The notes: generated by a model not told the origin, from the sequence alone. A stretch of 64,000 bases of DNA from Geodermatophilus sp. DSM 45219 (GCF_900104025.1 NZ_FNIQ01000003.1:620001-684000), one strand, 5' to 3'; shown: positions 46,876 to 56,623, counted from the stretch's first letter. Program-made: numbers and translations.

Positions 46876-47652
46876 TCAGTGACCGGTGAACTGCGGGGCG
46901 CGCTTCTCCAGGAAGGCCTCGACGGCCTCGCGGTGGTCGTCGGTGCGGCCCAGGCCGGTCTGCAGCCGGGCCTCCAGCGCCAGGGTGTCCTCGAGGGAGT
47001 CGGTGGCGGCCGTGGCCAGGACGGTCTTGATCGCGCGGTAGGCGGCGGTCGGGCCGGCGGCCAGCCGCGCGGCCAGCGCCTGCGCCTCGGCGAGCACGCG
47101 CCCGGGCTCGACGACCCGGTGCACCAGGCCCCACTGGGCGGCGGTCTCGGCCAGGAACGGCTCGGGCAGCAGCAGCAGCTCGGTGGCCCGCGAGCCGCCG
47201 ACGCAGTGCACCAGCCGGGAGGCCAGCGCGGAGTCACTGGACAGCCCGATGCCGGCGAAGGCGGTGGTGAACTTGGCGCCCGCGGCGGCCACCCGCAGGT
47301 CGCCGGCGAGCGCGATGCCGAGCCCCGCGCCGGCGGCCGCACCGTTGACCGCCACGACGACGGGCACCCGCAGCGCGGCCAGCGCCAGCACCAGCGGGTT
47401 GTACTCGTCCTCGACGACCGACAGCGACGTCGCGGCGTCCCCCCGCAGGGCCTCGACGTGCTGGCCGAGGTCCTGGCCGACGCAGAAGGCCCGGCCCGAC
47501 CCGGTGAGCACCACGGCCCGCACCGAGTCGTCGGCGGCCACCTCGCGGACGACGTCGAGCAGCTCGCGCCGCGACCGGTGGGTCAGCCCCGGGCGCAGCA
47601 TGGTGATCGTGGCGACGCCGCCGGCGTCCTCGCGGGTCACGGTCTCGGGCAT
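46876..47652 (-). CDS. Enoyl-CoA hydratase/isomerase family protein
   Basis: A 258-residue crotonase-fold protein: AVVLTGSGRAFCVGQDLGQ forms part of the oxyanion hole, and NGAAAGAGLGIALAGDLRVAAAGAKF is the second. The usual catalytic Glu positions hold GIGLSSDSALASRL, so Ser/Asp replaces the two Glu of a true hydratase; the pattern fits PaaG-like isomerases where Asp is catalytic. ATG 47652 with GAGGTGGGG upstream. It lies near the acyl-CoA ligase gene on the same strand. Confidence 0.9.
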   Translation of the reverse strand: MPETVTREDAGGVATITMLRPGLTHRSRRELLDVVREVAADDSVRAVVLTGSGRAFCVGQDLGQHVEALRGDAATSLSVVEDEYNPLVLALAALRVPVVVAVNGAAAGAGLGIALAGDLRVAAAGAKFTTAFAGIGLSSDSALASRLVHCVGGSRATELLLLPEPFLAETAAQWGLVHRVVEPGRVLAEAQALAARLAAGPTAAYRAIKTVLATAATDSLEDTLALEARLQTGLGRTDDHREAVEAFLEKRAPQFTGH

Positions 47653-47713
47653 CGTCGCCCCACCTCGTCCTTCGTCGTCGTCCTGGCGCACGTCGCAGCG
47701 TCCCGGCTCACGC

Positions 47714-47757
47714 TGCAGGGTCCTGGCTCACGGTCGACGGTGAGCCAGGACCCTGCA
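47714..47757. terminator. Terminator upstream of the hydratase, downstream of the ligase gene
   Basis: An 18-bp perfect stem (47714-47731 with 47740-47757, TGCAGGGTCCTGGCTCAC) with an 8-nt loop. It separates the ligase operon from the hydratase gene. Confidence 0.8.
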
Positions 47758-47860
47758 CGATCAGCTCACCTGATCATCGCGGAGCGTTGTCGCGGTGCTG
47801 ACGGCGACCGTTCCGCCCTCGCTCCGCTCCTCGGTCGCTGGCGCTCCCTGCGATGCTCAC

Positions 47861-49519
47861 TCAGGCGTCACGGTCGCGGAGCTCCCGGCGGAGGATCTTG
47901 CCGGTCGTCGTCTTGGGCAGCTCGTCGACGATCTCCACCGTGCGCGGGTACTTGTAGGCGGCCATCCGCTCCTTGGCGAAGGCGATGACCTCCTCCGCCG
48001 TCACCGTGGCCCCCGGCTTGAGCGAGACGAACGCCTTGACCGACTCCCCGCGGTACTCGTCCGGGACGCCGACCACCGCCGCCTCGCGGACCGCCGGGTG
48101 CCCGTAGAGGACGTCCTCGACCTCCCGCGGCCAGACCTTGTACCCGGCCGCGTTGATCATGTCCTTCTTGCGGTCGACCAGGTAGAACCAGCCCTGCTCG
48201 TCCATGAACCCGACGTCCCCGGTGCGCAGCTCACCACCGGGCAGGGACTCCGCGGTCGCCTCGGGCTTGCGCCAGTACCCCGGCACCACCTGCGGCCCGG
48301 ACGTCACGATCTCCCCGACCTCGCCGGGCGGCAGCTCCGCACCGTCCTCCCCGAGGATCCGGACGACGGTGTCGTAGACCGGCACCCCCACCGACAACGC
48401 CCCGGAGTGGGGGTCCACCGGCGCCCGCCGCCCCAGCGGCACCGCGTGCGAGGGCGAGTTGGTCTCGGTGAGGCCGTAGATGTTGTGGATGTACCGGCCG
48501 GTCCTCTCCTCGAACGCGTCCGTGACCGCCGGGGCGATCGGCGCGCCGCCGGAGTAGATGGTGCGCAGCGAGGCGAAGTCCTCCCGCCCGACGCCGGGCA
48601 CCCCCGACAGCGCGATGAACACGGTGATCGACCCCACCGTGAACGTCGGCCGGTGCTCGCGGATCGCGTCCAGCACCACCTCGGGGTGGAACCGGTGGGC
48701 CAGCACCAGCGGGCACGGCACCAGCAGCGCGACGGCGATGTGCCCGATCAGCCCGGTGATGTGGAACAGCGGTGCGACCCCGAGCACGCTGTCCTCGGGC
48801 GTCAGCCGCATCCAGTCCCGGTAGGTGGCGGCGTTGAACACCATGTTGGCGTGGGTGTTCATCGCCCCCTTGGGCACGCCCGTCGTCCCCGAGGTGTAGG
48901 TCAGCACCGCCACGTCGTCCCGGGACAGGGACGCCGGTTCCGGCGCGCGGCCGGCGTGGGTGGCGACCAGCTCCTCCAGGTCGAGCGTGCCGTCGGGCCG
49001 GTCCCGCTTCACGTCCCCGAGGACGCGGGGGTCGTCGCGCGACTGCCGGTCCAGCGGCGAGCAGGTGACGACGGTGCGCACCTGCGTCTCCGGCAGGACG
49101 TCGCGGGCCACCGACGTGTACAGCTCCTCCAGGCACAGCAGAGCCGTGGCGCCGGAGTCGGTGAGCAGGTACGTGAGCTCGCGCGCCTTGTTCATCGGGT
49201 TGATCGCCACCGCGGCTCCGCCGGCCTTCCAGACGCCGAGCAGCCCGATGACGAACGCCGGGTCGTTCTGCACGTAGAGGCCCATCCGGTCGCCGGGGGC
49301 GAAGCCGGCCCCGGTCAGGCCCACGGCCAGGGCGTCGGAGGCGGCGTCGAGGTCGGCGAAGGTGAGGACGCCGTCGAAGTAGCGGATCGCGACGGCGTCC
49401 GGCGCCGCCGCCAGCGAGGCCTGGAAGACCTCGAGCACGGTCTCGTGCTCCGGCGTGGTGCCGGCCGGCCGGTCCTCCGGGTAGAGGGCCAGCCACGGCC
49501 GGTCGGTGTAGACGCCCAC
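47861..49519 (-). CDS. AMP-dependent acyl-CoA synthetase/ligase
   Basis: A 552-residue ANL enzyme that activates a carboxylic acid as acyl-AMP and transfers it to CoA. Motifs: the AMP-binding loop LTYTSGTTGVPKGA, NIYGLTETNSPSH, and LRTGDVGFMDEQGWFYLVDRKKDMI with the C-terminal Lys in LPKTTTGKILRREL. GTG 49519 lies 2 nt after the cyclase stop, so the two are one operon. Substrate is unknown; long-chain and aromatic acids are both possible. Confidence 0.93.
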   Translation of the reverse strand: MGVYTDRPWLALYPEDRPAGTTPEHETVLEVFQASLAAAPDAVAIRYFDGVLTFADLDAASDALAVGLTGAGFAPGDRMGLYVQNDPAFVIGLLGVWKAGGAAVAINPMNKARELTYLLTDSGATALLCLEELYTSVARDVLPETQVRTVVTCSPLDRQSRDDPRVLGDVKRDRPDGTLDLEELVATHAGRAPEPASLSRDDVAVLTYTSGTTGVPKGAMNTHANMVFNAATYRDWMRLTPEDSVLGVAPLFHITGLIGHIAVALLVPCPLVLAHRFHPEVVLDAIREHRPTFTVGSITVFIALSGVPGVGREDFASLRTIYSGGAPIAPAVTDAFEERTGRYIHNIYGLTETNSPSHAVPLGRRAPVDPHSGALSVGVPVYDTVVRILGEDGAELPPGEVGEIVTSGPQVVPGYWRKPEATAESLPGGELRTGDVGFMDEQGWFYLVDRKKDMINAAGYKVWPREVEDVLYGHPAVREAAVVGVPDEYRGESVKAFVSLKPGATVTAEEVIAFAKERMAAYKYPRTVEIVDELPKTTTGKILRRELRDRDA

Positions 49520-49521
49520 GG

Positions 49522-50496
49522 CTACTTGATCGCGATCGGGTTGACCGGGGCGCCGGTGGCCTGGTGGATCTTCAGCGGCGCGGCGGCGTAGAGGAACGCG
49601 TACTGCCGGTCCTCGGCGCAGTCGGCGGCCAGCTCCTCGAGGTCGGCGATCTCGCTCAGGGTCACCCCGAGGTTGCGCATGAGCGCGCAGTGCAGCGGCA
49701 GCGCGGTGCCGTTGTTCGGGTCGAAGGTGACCTCGTTGGCGATGGTGTCGGTGGTCAGGTTGGGGATCTCCATGTCCTGGAACCAGCGCACCAGCTCGGG
49801 GCTGTAGACCAGGCCCGGCTCGTTGAAGCCCTCGTAGAACGCCTCGCCCTGCTCGTGGAACAGCTTCAGGAAGTTGGTCCGGATGAGCAGGACGTCGCGC
49901 GGCTCGATCCGGGTGCCCTGGGCCTCGGCGCAGGCCATCAGGTCCTCGTGGGTGAAGGTCTCGCCCTTGTCGAGGTTCTCCTTGCCGCGGAAGCGGGCCA
50001 TGTCGAGCAGGATGCCGCGGCCGACGACGCCCTTGCGGGCGATCGGCTCGACGCTGGCGCGGTCCATGCCGCCGACCGTCGTCCGGGCGTCGTAGCCGTT
50101 CCAGATCTGCCCGTCGTACCAGACGTGGCCGAGGGCGTCGTACTGCGTGGAGCCCTGCAGGAAGGCGTTGATCTTGTCGTCGGCGTAGTGCAGGCCGCCG
50201 GGGAACTGCGGGGCGTCGGGGGAGTCCCAGGTGGACTCGTCGAGGATCATGGTGCGCTCGGCGGGCTTGCGGCCCGGCCACACCGGGTCGCCCTTCGGGT
50301 CGCCGATCAGCCGCTGCAGGGTGAACACCTTCCCCTGCCGGACGTGCTGGACGCCGCGCAGCACCTCCTCGGCGGTGAGGTAGTTGAGCGCGCCGACCTC
50401 GTCCTCCGGGCCCCACTTGCCCCAGTTGGTGGGTGCGTCGGCGAGCACCTCGGTCATGTCGGGGACCGCCGGGGCCTGCTGCTCGGTGTTGGTCAT
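49522..50496 (-). CDS. Cyclase family protein (kynurenine-formamidase/isatin-hydrolase type)
   Basis: A 324-residue metal-dependent hydrolase of the cyclase superfamily. The metal motif appears as STQYDALGHVWYDG, with Gln in place of the first His of HxGTHxD, as in a branch of this family. NWGKWGPEDEVGALNYLT is a strong family start. It probably opens a ring amide or ester. The ATG has GAGAGGA upstream. It is cotranscribed with the acyl-CoA ligase, suggesting a catabolic route in which the cyclase product is activated by CoA. Confidence 0.88.
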   Translation of the reverse strand: MTNTEQQAPAVPDMTEVLADAPTNWGKWGPEDEVGALNYLTAEEVLRGVQHVRQGKVFTLQRLIGDPKGDPVWPGRKPAERTMILDESTWDSPDAPQFPGGLHYADDKINAFLQGSTQYDALGHVWYDGQIWNGYDARTTVGGMDRASVEPIARKGVVGRGILLDMARFRGKENLDKGETFTHEDLMACAEAQGTRIEPRDVLLIRTNFLKLFHEQGEAFYEGFNEPGLVYSPELVRWFQDMEIPNLTTDTIANEVTFDPNNGTALPLHCALMRNLGVTLSEIADLEELAADCAEDRQYAFLYAAAPLKIHQATGAPVNPIAIK

Positions 50497-50876
50497 GGGG
50501 GGACGTCCTCTCCGTCGAGTCGTGTCCGCGGCGCGCCCGCCGCCGGGGTGCCCACCGTCACAGTCCGGTCGAGCGGCTGGCAAGGCGGGACACGGGGCTC
50601 CGGGGCGGCGTGCAACGTCGTGCAACGTCCCGCGAGCGGCCTCCCCGACCGTGGCCGGATCGTGACGGGACGGTCCCTCCGGAGGCCCCCGGGCCTGGCA
50701 GCATGGACGGCGGACGACGGGCGGCGCCGTCCTCCGGGGACGGCGGCACCTCGCAGTCGGCGCCGTTCCTGCACGGCATGTGTAGCGGGGCGGGCTGCGG
50801 GACATCCACAGCCAGGGGCACCGGCGTCCCCGGGGTGCAGTGGACAGCCGGGGTCACAGGCGAGGAGTGAGCCACC
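50497..50876. other. Divergent intergenic region (380 nt) without a gene
   Basis: Between the cyclase start (minus) and the kinase start (plus). Apart from a tandem 10-bp repeat CGTGCAACGT at 50609-50618 and 50619-50628, I see no clear promoter, tRNA or palindrome. TGCAACGTCCCG also occurs near 36444. A GAGGAG RBS for the kinase is at 50862. Confidence 0.5.
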
Positions 50877-52538
50877 GTGGTGGAGCCGGGTCGACACAAC
50901 CTGGGTGGCCGGTACGAGCTCGCCGAGCTGATCGCCGCCGGCGGCATGGGGCAGGTCTGGCGCGGCACCGACGTCCTCCTGGGCCGTCCGGTCGCGGTCA
51001 AGGTGCTGCGCAGCGAGTACACCGGCGACCCGACCTTCCGCGCGCGCTTCCGCGCCGAGGCCCAGCACGCCGCCGGGCTGAGCCACCCCCACATCGCCGC
51101 CGTCTTCGACTACGGCGAGACCGAGGCGACCGACGGCAGCGGCGAGACGCTGGCCTACCTGGTCATGGAGCTGGTCGAGGGTGAGCCGCTGTCGGCGCTG
51201 CTGCAGCGCGAGGGCCGGCTGACCCCGGCCGCCACGCTGGTGCTGCTGGAGCAGACCGCCGCCGCGCTCGCCGAGGCCCACCGGGTCGGGCTGGTGCACC
51301 GCGACGTCAAGCCGGGCAACATCCTGGTCCGCGCCGACGGCAGCGTGAAGATCACCGACTTCGGCATCGCCTGGTCGGCCGGGAGCGTGCCGCTCACCCG
51401 GACCGGCCAGGTGATCGGCACCCCGCAGTACCTCGCGCCGGAGGTCGCCGAGGGCCAGCACGCCGTGCCGGCCAGCGACGTCTACGCCCTGGGCCTGGTC
51501 GGCTACGAGTGCCTCACCGGCCACCCCGCCTTCGACGGGGACAACGCGGTGACGATCGCGCTCAAGCAGGTGCGCGACGACCCCGAGCCGCTGCCCGACG
51601 ACCTGCCCGGCGGCGTCCGCACGCTGATCCGCCGCGCGCTGGCCAAGGACCCGGCGTCGCGGATCCCCGACGCCGCCGCCTTCCTCGCCGCGGTCGAGGA
51701 CGTCCGCGCCGGCCGTCCCCAGCCCGAGCCCGCGCCGACCCGCAGCGTCGCCCTGCACCCCGGCCCGCCCCCGGTCGCGGGCCCGGCGGAGGGCCCGGCC
51801 ACGCGGACGGTCCGCCCGCCGTCGCCCCGCCGGCGCGGCGCGGCCGCCGTCCTGGTGCCCGTGGTGACGCTGCTGCTGGGCGCCGGCGCCGCCGCCGGTG
51901 TCTTCGTGGCCGTCTCCAGCGACGAGGGGGACGCCGGCCCGACGGTGGTCGCCGCGCAGACCGAGGACGCGCGGATCGTGCTGGCCCCCGATGACTACGT
52001 CGGCCGGCAGGTCGACGAGGCGGCGCTGGCGCTGTCCGCGCTGGGGCTGCTCGTGCAGCGCGTGGAGGAGGTGACCGACGCCGCCGAGCCCGGCGCGGTC
52101 ACCGCCGTCGACCCGGCCGGCGCGCAGCTGCGCCCGGGCGACACCGTGCGGGTGCTCTTCGCCGTCGCGCCGGAGCCCGCCCCGCGGCCGCAGCGCGACC
52201 GCGCACCGGAGACCTGGGCGTCCGACCGGTGGGACGACGACGAGGAGGAGCCGGTCCGGGCGGCGGAGCCGGAGCCCGAGCCGGAGCCTGAGCCCGCTCC
52301 CGAGCCGGAGCCGGAAGCCGCGCCCGACCCGGCGGAGAGCAGCGCGCCGCCGGCGCCGGTGCAGGACGGGCGGGAGGCCGGCACCCCGCCGACGTCGTCC
52401 TCCTCGGCGCCGGCGACCGCCGCGCCGTCGTCAACGGCACCGGCTCCGAGCGACCCGGCCCGGCCGTCCGGCCCGGCATCCGGGAACCCGGCTCCGGCCG
52501 GCGGCGACGCGGAGGACCGGGGCCGCACCGAGCGCTGA
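50877..52538 (+). CDS. Transmembrane Ser/Thr protein kinase with PASTA-like domain (PknA paralogue 1)
   Basis: A 553-residue kinase. Gly loop AAGGMGQVW, Lys42 in [21 protein letters not shown], and the DVYALG motif, with a helix (AAAVLVPVVTLLLGAGAAAGVFVAV) at about 320-343 and one PASTA-like repeat (YVGRQVDEAALALSALGLLV). A Glu/Pro repeat and Ser/Pro-rich tail end it. Residues around the Gly loop resemble the pknA kinase of the main cluster more than pknB. The GTG at 50877 or 50880 could be used. Confidence 0.92.
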   Translation: MVEPGRHNLGGRYELAELIAAGGMGQVWRGTDVLLGRPVAVKVLRSEYTGDPTFRARFRAEAQHAAGLSHPHIAAVFDYGETEATDGSGETLAYLVMELVEGEPLSALLQREGRLTPAATLVLLEQTAAALAEAHRVGLVHRDVKPGNILVRADGSVKITDFGIAWSAGSVPLTRTGQVIGTPQYLAPEVAEGQHAVPASDVYALGLVGYECLTGHPAFDGDNAVTIALKQVRDDPEPLPDDLPGGVRTLIRRALAKDPASRIPDAAAFLAAVEDVRAGRPQPEPAPTRSVALHPGPPPVAGPAEGPATRTVRPPSPRRRGAAAVLVPVVTLLLGAGAAAGVFVAVSSDEGDAGPTVVAAQTEDARIVLAPDDYVGRQVDEAALALSALGLLVQRVEEVTDAAEPGAVTAVDPAGAQLRPGDTVRVLFAVAPEPAPRPQRDRAPETWASDRWDDDEEEPVRAAEPEPEPEPEPAPEPEPEAAPDPAESSAPPAPVQDGREAGTPPTSSSSAPATAAPSSTAPAPSDPARPSGPASGNPAPAGGDAEDRGRTER

Positions 52539-52649
52539 GGGCGCCCGGACGGGTGAGCCCGGCGGCCCGGGGTTTCACAGCGGGGTCCAGGTGGCACCCT
52601 GGAGGGCCGCGGCGGACCGCCGCGACCGGGGGACGGGCAGGAGGAACGG

Positions 52650-54116
52650 GTGGCCGAGCCGGGGGTGCGCACGCTCGACGGCCGGTACGAACTGCTCTCG
52701 CTGCTCGCCACCGGCGGCATGGGCCAGGTGTGGCGGGGTCACGACGCCCTGCTGGACCGGCAGGTCGCGGTGAAGGTCCTGCGCAGCGAGTTCACCGGCG
52801 ACCCGACGTTCCTCGCGCGGTTCCGGGCCGAGGCCCAGCACACCGCGCGGCTGGTGCACCCCAACATCGCCGCGCTGCACGACTACGGCGAGGTCGTCAC
52901 GGCGCACGGGGAGACGCTCGCCTACCTCGTGATGGAGCTGGTGGAGGGCGAGCCGCTGTCCGCGCTGCTCGCGCGCCGCGGCCGGCTGGACCCGCAGCGC
53001 ACCCTCGACGTCGTCCGGCAGACCGCCGCGGCACTGGCCGTCGCGCACGCCGCCGGGGTGGTGCACCGCGACGTCAAGCCCGGGAACGTGCTGGTCGGCT
53101 GGGACGGCGTCGTCAAGATCACCGACTTCGGCATCGCCTGGTCGGCGTCCAGCGTGCCGCTGACCGGCACCGGCCAGGTGGTCGGCACCGCGCACTACCT
53201 CTCCCCGGAGCAGGCCGAGGGCGGCAAGGCCGGCCCGGCCAGCGACGTCTACGCACTGGGTGCGATCACCTACGAGTGCCTCGCCGGACGGCGGGCCTTC
53301 GACGGTGAGAGCCCGGTGCAGATCGCGCTCGCGCAGATCCGCGACGAACCCGAGCCGCTGCCGGACGACGTCCCCGCGCCGGTGCGCACGCTCGTCGCCC
53401 GCGCCCTGGTCAAGGACCCGGCGCTGCGCTTCCCCGACGGCGCCGCCTTCCGCGCAGCCGTCGACGCCGTGCGCGCCGGCCGCGCGCTGGCGCCACTGCC
53501 GCCCCCCACCACGCCGCTGCCGGCCGCGGGCCCCCGCCGCTCGCGGGTGCTGGTCCCGGCGGCCGCGCTGCTGCTCGGCGCGGCGCTCGGCGTGGGCGCG
53601 CTGCAGGTCGCCGGTGGGGAGGACCCCGGGACGCCGGTGGCCGTGGCCGACACCGAGGCCCCGTCCCCCGCGCAGGTGGAGCCGGTCGCGGCGCTGGTGG
53701 TCACGGCGGCCGACCACCTCGGGCGCCCGGCCGACGAGGTCGAGGCGGCGCTCGCCGCGCTCGGCCTGCGGGTGGGACGGGTGACCGTGGAGCGCTCCGA
53801 CGTCCCGGCCGGTCAGGTCGTGGAGCTGGGGCCGGTCGGCGCGCTGTCCCCCGGCGACCTGGTCACGCTGACCGTCGCGGCGTCCCCGCCTCCGCCGCCG
53901 CCCGCGCCGGCTCCCGCGCCCGCCCCGGCCCCCGATCCCGCCCCGGCCCCCGCGCCCGTGGTCGTCGTCGAGCCGGCGCCCGCGCCCGTCGCCCCGCCGG
54001 CTCCGGAGCCGGCTCCCGCGCCCGACCAGGACGAGGACGACGAGGAGTCCGGCCCGGGCAAGGCCAAGGGCAAGGACAGGGACTCGTCCGGCCGGGGCAA
54101 CGACCGCGACGACTGA
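52650..54116 (+). CDS. Transmembrane Ser/Thr protein kinase with PASTA-like domain (PknA paralogue 2)
   Basis: A 488-residue kinase, nearly parallel to its neighbour: Gly loop ATGGMGQVW, Lys42, [16 protein letters not shown], then a helix ([21 protein letters not shown]) and PASTA-like [19 protein letters not shown]. The tail is Pro/Ala/Val-rich and ends in an Asp/Glu/Lys region. GTG 52650 follows GGAGGAACGG. It lies 111 nt after the first, suggesting tandem duplication and cotranscription. Confidence 0.92.
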   Translation: MAEPGVRTLDGRYELLSLLATGGMGQVWRGHDALLDRQVAVKVLRSEFTGDPTFLARFRAEAQHTARLVHPNIAALHDYGEVVTAHGETLAYLVMELVEGEPLSALLARRGRLDPQRTLDVVRQTAAALAVAHAAGVVHRDVKPGNVLVGWDGVVKITDFGIAWSASSVPLTGTGQVVGTAHYLSPEQAEGGKAGPASDVYALGAITYECLAGRRAFDGESPVQIALAQIRDEPEPLPDDVPAPVRTLVARALVKDPALRFPDGAAFRAAVDAVRAGRALAPLPPPTTPLPAAGPRRSRVLVPAAALLLGAALGVGALQVAGGEDPGTPVAVADTEAPSPAQVEPVAALVVTAADHLGRPADEVEAALAALGLRVGRVTVERSDVPAGQVVELGPVGALSPGDLVTLTVAASPPPPPPAPAPAPAPAPDPAPAPAPVVVVEPAPAPVAPPAPEPAPAPDQDEDDEESGPGKAKGKDRDSSGRGNDRDD

Positions 54117-54123
54117 GTGCGGG

Positions 54124-54873
54124 TCAGTCCCGGCCGCGGCGGGGGGCGACCCACAGCGCTGCCCCCAGGGCGGCCAGCGCGGCGGTGAGGACGAAGCCGC
54201 GGTCGCTGTCGACCCGGGGGAGCACGACGAGCACCCAGAACACGGCCACGCCGGTCAGCCCGCCGGCGGCGACCTTCCACGCCGCGTCGGGCCGCAGCCG
54301 GGCCGCCGGGACGAACCGGCCGGCGTAGGGCAGCGCGCCGAGCAGGGCGGCCAGGGTCGCGAAGACCGACCACAGGGTCACCGCGGACCACAGGGACACC
54401 TCGCCGAAGCCGACCGCCAGGCCGACCTGCAGCAGCAGGAGGGACAGCGCGGTCAGGCCGGTGCCCACACGGACGGCCCGCTCCTCCGCCGGGCGCGGGC
54501 TGCGCGGTGCGCGCGGGGTCCTCGGCCGGCGCGGGGTCCGGGCGCTGCGGGCCGGGCGAGCCGCCTCCGGGGTGTGCGGCGCGCCGAGAGGGTGCCGGGA
54601 GGTGTCCGCGGGCGGCGGGGTCGCGGCACCGGGTGGGCCGGGCGGCGGTCCGACGGGGCCGGTGGGGTGGACGTGCCCGGTCTGGCCGGGCGGCTGGACG
54701 CCCTCGATCGGACCCGTGGGCCGGACGCCCCCGGCCGGCGGCTCGGCGTCCACGCGGGGGAGGTGGTGCGTGCCGGTGACGGTGGCCGTGGTGCCGACCC
54801 CGATCTCCTGGGTGCCGGGGCCGGCAGGGTCCCGGGGCGCGGGCGTCTCGGGGGTGGTGATCGGCTCCGTCAC
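54124..54873 (-). CDS. Pro-rich membrane protein of unknown function
   Basis: A 249-residue protein. About 130 residues are Pro/Arg/Thr-rich and disordered, then four helices (LTALSLLLLQVGLAVGFG; LWSVFATLAALLGALPYAG; VAAGGLTGVAVFWVLVVLP; FVLTAALAALGAALWVA). GTG 54873 with GAGGAGG 5 nt upstream. The disordered part could be a kinase substrate because the gene lies next to two kinases, but no phosphosite can be assigned. Confidence 0.75.
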   Translation of the reverse strand: MTEPITTPETPAPRDPAGPGTQEIGVGTTATVTGTHHLPRVDAEPPAGGVRPTGPIEGVQPPGQTGHVHPTGPVGPPPGPPGAATPPPADTSRHPLGAPHTPEAARPARSARTPRRPRTPRAPRSPRPAEERAVRVGTGLTALSLLLLQVGLAVGFGEVSLWSAVTLWSVFATLAALLGALPYAGRFVPAARLRPDAAWKVAAGGLTGVAVFWVLVVLPRVDSDRGFVLTAALAALGAALWVAPRRGRD

Positions 54874-54995
54874 GGTGCCTCCTCGCTCGCGCGCCTGCAC
54901 GCGCCGGACCGGTTCGTCCGCGCACGCTATCGCCGGGGAGTCCCACCACCCGGCACGAAACGCGGGCGTGCCGACGGCTCGTTAGGGTCGGCCGG

Positions 54996-56270
54996 GTGGC
55001 CGTGCGCGCAGGGATCGTCGTCACCGGGACCGAGGTCCTCACCGGCCGCGTGAGCGACCGCAACGGCCCCTGGCTGGCCGAGGAGCTGCGCCGGCTCGGC
55101 GTGGACGTCGGCACGGTGGTCGTCGTCGGCGACCGGCCCGAGGACCTGCGCGACGCGCTGCGCTTCCTCGCCGGCGAGGACGTCGTCCTCACCACCGGCG
55201 GCCTGGGGCCCACCGCCGACGACCTGACCGCCGAGATCGTGGCCGGCGTGCAGGGCCGGCCGCCGGCGCTCGACCCGGCGCTGGAGCGGCAGATCGCCGG
55301 CATCGTCGAGGGGCTGATGGAGGGCCGCGGGTGGCGGGCGGACCCGGAGGCGACGGCGGCCGGCGTCCGCAAGCAGGCGATGGTGCCCGAGGGGGCGACC
55401 GTGCTGCCGCCGGTCGGGACGGCGCCGGGGCTCGTCGTCCCCCCGGCGGACGGGCGGGCCGGGCCGGTGGTCGTCGTCCTGCCCGGGCCGCCGTCGGAGC
55501 TGCAGGGCATGTGGCCGGCCGCCCTGGCGGCCGAGCCGGTGCGGCGGGCGCTGGCCGGCCGCAGCGAGCTGCGCCAGGAGACCCTGCGGCTGTGGGGCAC
55601 GCTCGAGTCGCAGCTGGCGGCGACGCTGCGGCAGTCGGACTGGGCGGGCCTGGAGATCACCACGTGCCTGCGCGAGGGCGAGCTGGAGATCGTCACGCGC
55701 TACGGGCCCGACGCGCAGCCGGAGTACGACCGGCTGGTCGAGGCGGTGCGGGCGGCGCACGGCGGGACGCTGTTCTCCACCGGCCCGACCCTCGACGAGC
55801 TCGTGGCGTCGGCCTTCTCCTCCTCCGGGCTGACCGTGGCGACGGCGGAGTCGTGCACGAGCGGGCTGCTGGTGGCCCGGCTGACCGAGCGGGCCGGGTC
55901 CTCGGCGTGGGTGCTGGGCGGGGTGGCGTCCTACGCGAACTCGGCGAAGGAGGCGCTGGTCGGCGTCCCCCCGGACGTGCTGGCCTCGTACGGCGCCGTG
56001 AGCACGCAGGTGGCCGCGGCGCTGGCCGAGGGGGCGCGCGCCCGGTTCGGGGCGGACGTCGGCGTGGGCATCACCGGCATCGCCGGACCCGGCGGCGGGA
56101 CGCCGGACAAGCCGGTCGGCACCGTGCACCTGTGCGCCGTGGGGCCGTCCTCCGAGGGGCTGCCGCGCTCGGTCGTGCTGCCCGGCTCGCGCTCGGCGGT
56201 GCGGCAGCGGTCGGTGGCCCTGGCGATGCACATGCTCCGCCAGCTGCTGGTCGGCGGGCCGCCCGCCTGA
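54996..56270 (+). CDS. cinA: CinA family nicotinamide mononucleotide deamidase-related protein
   Basis: A 424-residue CinA. The N-terminal COG1058 part starts VVTGTEVLTGRVSDRNG and has LTTGGLGPTADDLT, PVGTAPGL and VLPGPPSELQGMW. The C-terminal CinA/PncC domain has ATAESCTSGLLVARLTE and VGITGIAGPGGGTPDKPVG. PncC deamidates NMN; the N-terminal part hydrolyses ADP-ribose in several species. GTG 54996 follows a short leader. The next gene starts inside its stop (TGATG). Confidence 0.95.
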   Translation: MAVRAGIVVTGTEVLTGRVSDRNGPWLAEELRRLGVDVGTVVVVGDRPEDLRDALRFLAGEDVVLTTGGLGPTADDLTAEIVAGVQGRPPALDPALERQIAGIVEGLMEGRGWRADPEATAAGVRKQAMVPEGATVLPPVGTAPGLVVPPADGRAGPVVVVLPGPPSELQGMWPAALAAEPVRRALAGRSELRQETLRLWGTLESQLAATLRQSDWAGLEITTCLREGELEIVTRYGPDAQPEYDRLVEAVRAAHGGTLFSTGPTLDELVASAFSSSGLTVATAESCTSGLLVARLTERAGSSAWVLGGVASYANSAKEALVGVPPDVLASYGAVSTQVAAALAEGARARFGADVGVGITGIAGPGGGTPDKPVGTVHLCAVGPSSEGLPRSVVLPGSRSAVRQRSVALAMHMLRQLLVGGPPA

Positions 56271-56623
56271 TGGAGCTGCTGACGCCCTCCGCCCGGCAGC
56301 TCTCGGCGTACGGCAGTTCGGGCGCGGAGCTGCTGCGGGCGGCGCTCGTGCAGGAGCCGCAGGACGGCTTCGCGGTGGACGTCGTCCGGCTGGCGGCGAG
56401 GGGGTCGATCGGGCGGCACCCGACGCCGCCGTGGCAGCCGTTCCTTATCGTCTCCGGCCGAAGCTGGGTGTCGGGCCCGTCCGGTGACCGGCGCCCGCTG
56501 CGGGCCGGGGAGGCGGCGCCGTGGGCGCCGGGGGAGGACCACGCGTCCGAAACCGACGAGGGCCTGACCGCCGTCGTGGTGCAGTGCCGTGCCCGGTCCC
56601 TGTCCGACGTGGAGGTGCCATGA
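56270..56623 (+). CDS. Cupin-like small protein
   Basis: A 117-residue protein with a cupin-type core: RLAARGSIGRHPTPPWQPFLIVSGRSWVSG, then PLRAGEAAPWAPGEDHASETDEGLTAVVV. One His of the usual metal set is at GRHPT and another at EDHASE. The ATG overlaps the cinA stop. It is probably cotranscribed with cinA and the next gene. Confidence 0.78.
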   Translation: MELLTPSARQLSAYGSSGAELLRAALVQEPQDGFAVDVVRLAARGSIGRHPTPPWQPFLIVSGRSWVSGPSGDRRPLRAGEAAPWAPGEDHASETDEGLTAVVVQCRARSLSDVEVP

